Assembly: GCA_943846745.1 (NCBI GenBank)
Contig: OX044360.1
Span: forward strand, 2,604,001-2,668,000
Direction of reading: 5' to 3'
Origin: Opacimonas sp002292215
GTDB taxonomy: Bacteria; Pseudomonadota; Gammaproteobacteria; Enterobacterales; Alteromonadaceae
Length of the DNA: 64,000 nt
Shown here piece by piece: positions 62,167 to 64,000 of this stretch (positions within the stretch are counted from its first letter, which is position 1; each line of letters opens with the position of its first letter). A program made the translations under genes and the position numbers. The notes below the pieces were generated by a model. That model saw only the letters and a program-made list of their open reading frames with translations, was not told the origin of the DNA and searched no databases.

Positions 62167-63801
62167 TTACTTGGCTGAAGTAATCTGATAACGAATCGAG
62201 ACGGTTACACGCCTATCGGTAAAATCTTCATTGTTAATATTAGTAAAACCAGGTAAAAAACCCATTCTAGCGATATTACTTAATTTAAAAGATAAAACTA
62301 AATCTCGCCCAAATTCACGTTCAAATGAGATATCAGTGCGCTTAGTCGAGCCTTCACCTGTCTCGGTATCGAGTGTAAATGACTGCATGTCAGCACGCGA
62401 GTGTGAAAGGCTAAGTGCGCTATATACACCAATTTTATAGTCAACGCCCGCGGATACAGTTTGTGTATCCAACTGTGTATTAATATTAATATCACCTTCG
62501 TTCAGATCTTGGTTATCATAAGCATTTAGGTTAAAGGTTAATTTTCGTTTTTGATAGCTGACATTAAGATAATTTTGCTTTCGCACCACTATGTTATCGC
62601 CTAACGCAAAATTGGGTTGCTGAAAATTAATAAATGATTCACCTACACCCAGTTGATAATCCAGTGTATCAGGTAAAAAACAATCCCCTAAATTGACTGC
62701 GCCCACCGAACAAACCAAAGATGTTGTGGTATTACCATCAATAAACAGCTGTGCATTTGACGATACTGACTCATTGCGTCCTGCTTCAATGCGAACAGCT
62801 CGGTTATTAAAAGTTAAACTAGCATTGCTTGAGCGTCCATAATAGCGCTTTGATGCGTTGGCTGAAAAAATAGTACGCGGCGAAAACGCCCAATTTATAG
62901 TGCCACTAATAAACCCATCGTTGTCGCTCGCAGACGATGACGGTTTGTTGTAATAAATGGCTAACGAACGATTAAAGGAGGGCGAATAACTCACCCCCGC
63001 ACCGACTGAACTAAAGTCGCGATCGTTGCTTTGAGTCAGTAATTCGTTACTCAAACTATTGGATTCATCTTGTGCTGTTAAGCTAAGTCCTAAATCACCA
63101 AAAATTTTAAACCCAGCATTGGCTTGGACAAATTCACTGGTAAAAGCGTCACCGCGAAATTGGTCGGTTTTATTTTTGGAATAATTAACAGACCAGTTAT
63201 AATAGTTAACGTCGCTACCGCTATATAAATTAACCGATAATTGATTCGAGTCGCTTTCTCGAGAATTGCCGACAATATCCGAAATGGTATTAAAGGAGGA
63301 ACGATTCAGCGAAGCTTGCCCACCAAAATATTCACCTTGAATAATGTTAGACACTAAGCCAAATCTGGTTCGCTCAACTTTATCAAGTTGATCTGCTTGC
63401 AATAAAAAATCATCAATCAAAAATTGATTAGGATTAAATGAATTGTAATTTTGCGAGTAATCCGCCGTGGCAATAAGCAAGCGCTCAATCAACGTCAATT
63501 GTGATTGCACTGAATACTGAGTAAAATTGCGCGTCAAGGACGGATTATCATTATTAAAACTAGCACGTTGCTGCACGTGTGATGCCGAAGCATTCACCTG
63601 AACTTTTTTGGCTGCGTATTGCAAGGCAACGGTAGGGACAATCTCTAAAGTGTTAACTTCGAAATCATCCGAGGTAGCTAAGTTATATTGTTGTTGCACC
63701 AGACTTGCATCAAGCACTGTATCAACCGTGACCTTCCCTGCGTCAACGTTTAATGGTGCCAGTCCTGTTAAAATGGCTAATGTGATGATCGACTTCTGCA
63801 T
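62167..63801 (-). CDS. PEP-CTERM/exosortase-system outer-membrane beta-barrel protein
   Basis: This 544-residue protein has a signal peptide (MQKSIITLAILTGLAPLNVDAG) and long alternating amphipathic strands rich in Ser, Asn and Tyr, consistent with a large beta-barrel. The pattern and neighbourhood match the uncharacterised outer-membrane family seen in exosortase-A polysaccharide clusters. It may help export or anchor the polysaccharide, but this is inference. The C-terminus ends RRVTVSIRYQITSAK rather than in an aromatic residue. It starts 18 bases after the tyrosine autokinase stop on the same strand, so both are probably in one operon. Confidence 0.78.
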   Translation of the reverse strand: MQKSIITLAILTGLAPLNVDAGKVTVDTVLDASLVQQQYNLATSDDFEVNTLEIVPTVALQYAAKKVQVNASASHVQQRASFNNDNPSLTRNFTQYSVQSQLTLIERLLIATADYSQNYNSFNPNQFLIDDFLLQADQLDKVERTRFGLVSNIIQGEYFGGQASLNRSSFNTISDIVGNSRESDSNQLSVNLYSGSDVNYYNWSVNYSKNKTDQFRGDAFTSEFVQANAGFKIFGDLGLSLTAQDESNSLSNELLTQSNDRDFSSVGAGVSYSPSFNRSLAIYYNKPSSSASDNDGFISGTINWAFSPRTIFSANASKRYYGRSSNASLTFNNRAVRIEAGRNESVSSNAQLFIDGNTTTSLVCSVGAVNLGDCFLPDTLDYQLGVGESFINFQQPNFALGDNIVVRKQNYLNVSYQKRKLTFNLNAYDNQDLNEGDININTQLDTQTVSAGVDYKIGVYSALSLSHSRADMQSFTLDTETGEGSTKRTDISFEREFGRDLVLSFKLSNIARMGFLPGFTNINNEDFTDRRVTVSIRYQITSAK

Positions 63802-63819
63802 CAGTAACGCTCCATGTTT

Positions 63820-64000
63820 TTAATCTTGTTCTGAACCGTAGTAATAGCCATAGTAGCCAGTGTCGTCAGAATTAGAATTTGTCGATTTGTTTACTACAAA
63901 TCCGATTGCCATTTCTGGGTTCAAACGTGCAACCGCTTTTTGAATATCATTGAGTTTGCTTTTGCCTTCCTCTACTACCATAACGGCTTGTCCTGCAAAC
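63820..64000 (-). CDS. XrtA-associated tyrosine autokinase, C-terminal fragment cut by window edge
   Basis: Only the last 59 residues lie in the window. They read FAGQAVMVVEEGKSKLNDIQ, then LNPEMAIGFVVNKS, and a tyrosine-rich tail GYYGYYYGSEQD before TAA at 63820. This matches the C-terminus of bacterial BY-kinases that control exopolysaccharide polymerisation through tail autophosphorylation. The start lies beyond base 64000. It is followed after 18 bases by the outer-membrane barrel gene. Confidence 0.8.
   Translation of the reverse strand, partial: FAGQAVMVVEEGKSKLNDIQKAVARLNPEMAIGFVVNKSTNSNSDDTGYYGYYYGSEQD

Noticed and set aside
1..64000. CRISPR arrays, transposases, integrases, tRNA and rRNA genes
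   Set aside because: Looked for on both strands; no convincing example was found.

Overview
The window looks like chromosomal core of a marine-type gammaproteobacterium close to Alteromonadales. The reasons are the order of its conserved blocks (mraZ-to-lpxC division cluster, secA-mutT, yacG-zapD-coaE-pilD-pilC, nadC/ampD-ampE, pdhR-aceE-aceF-lpd, serA-rpiA-fau/6S RNA, ygfB-pepP-ubiH), a moderately AT-rich composition by eye, and PEP-CTERM/exosortase-type genes at two places. The genus cannot be fixed from the sequence alone. I saw no tRNA, rRNA, insertion sequence, prophage or CRISPR array.

Layout. 1-4734: Pst phosphate transporter (pstC cut by the window edge, pstA, pstB) and phoU, followed by a Pit-type phosphate permease. 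6144-13298: an OxyR-type regulator, an orphan histidine kinase, a FabH-like ketoacyl synthase, and the PEP-CTERM two-component pair PrsK/PrsR. 13384-16985: a secreted alpha/beta hydrolase, a small membrane protein, a lipoprotein M19 dipeptidase and a SapC-family protein. 17131-30817: the division and cell-wall (dcw) cluster with a recognisable promoter and MraZ operator. It lacks murE, murD and murC while keeping tight gene junctions. 30940-34954: M23 peptidase, secA, mutT. 34944-41921 (minus strand): aspartoacylase, yacG, zapD, coaE, pilD, pilC, a frameshifted pilA with no pilB beside it, nadC and a retropepsin-like protease. 41969-50585: ampD-ampE and the pyruvate dehydrogenase operon with a perfect PdhR operator. 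50693-60914: small housekeeping genes; serA with tandem MetJ-type boxes in its leader; rpiA, fau, nucleoside hydrolase, ribokinase and the 6S RNA gene; then ygfB, pepP and ubiH. 60977-64000: the edge of an exosortase-A-type exopolysaccharide cluster (ATPase, outer-membrane barrel protein, C-terminus of a tyrosine autokinase).

How the parts fit. Pst and PhoU handle phosphate-limited uptake and Pit is the low-affinity route. The dcw cluster makes lipid II precursors and the divisome, but three of the four Mur ligases must lie elsewhere. Nucleoside hydrolase, ribokinase and RpiA form a short route from nucleosides to ribulose-5-phosphate. PrsK/PrsR (sigma-54 type) and the 60977-64000 genes probably belong to one PEP-CTERM/exopolysaccharide programme, although about 48 kb separates them. 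The most notable observations are the selective absence of Mur ligases, the decayed pilA with missing pilB, the MetJ-type boxes before serA, and the rearranged 6S RNA locus with no zapA. I did not find a wholly new multi-gene system that I can defend from sequence alone; the PrsK/PrsR neighbourhood with its ketoacyl synthase and orphan kinase is the nearest candidate.
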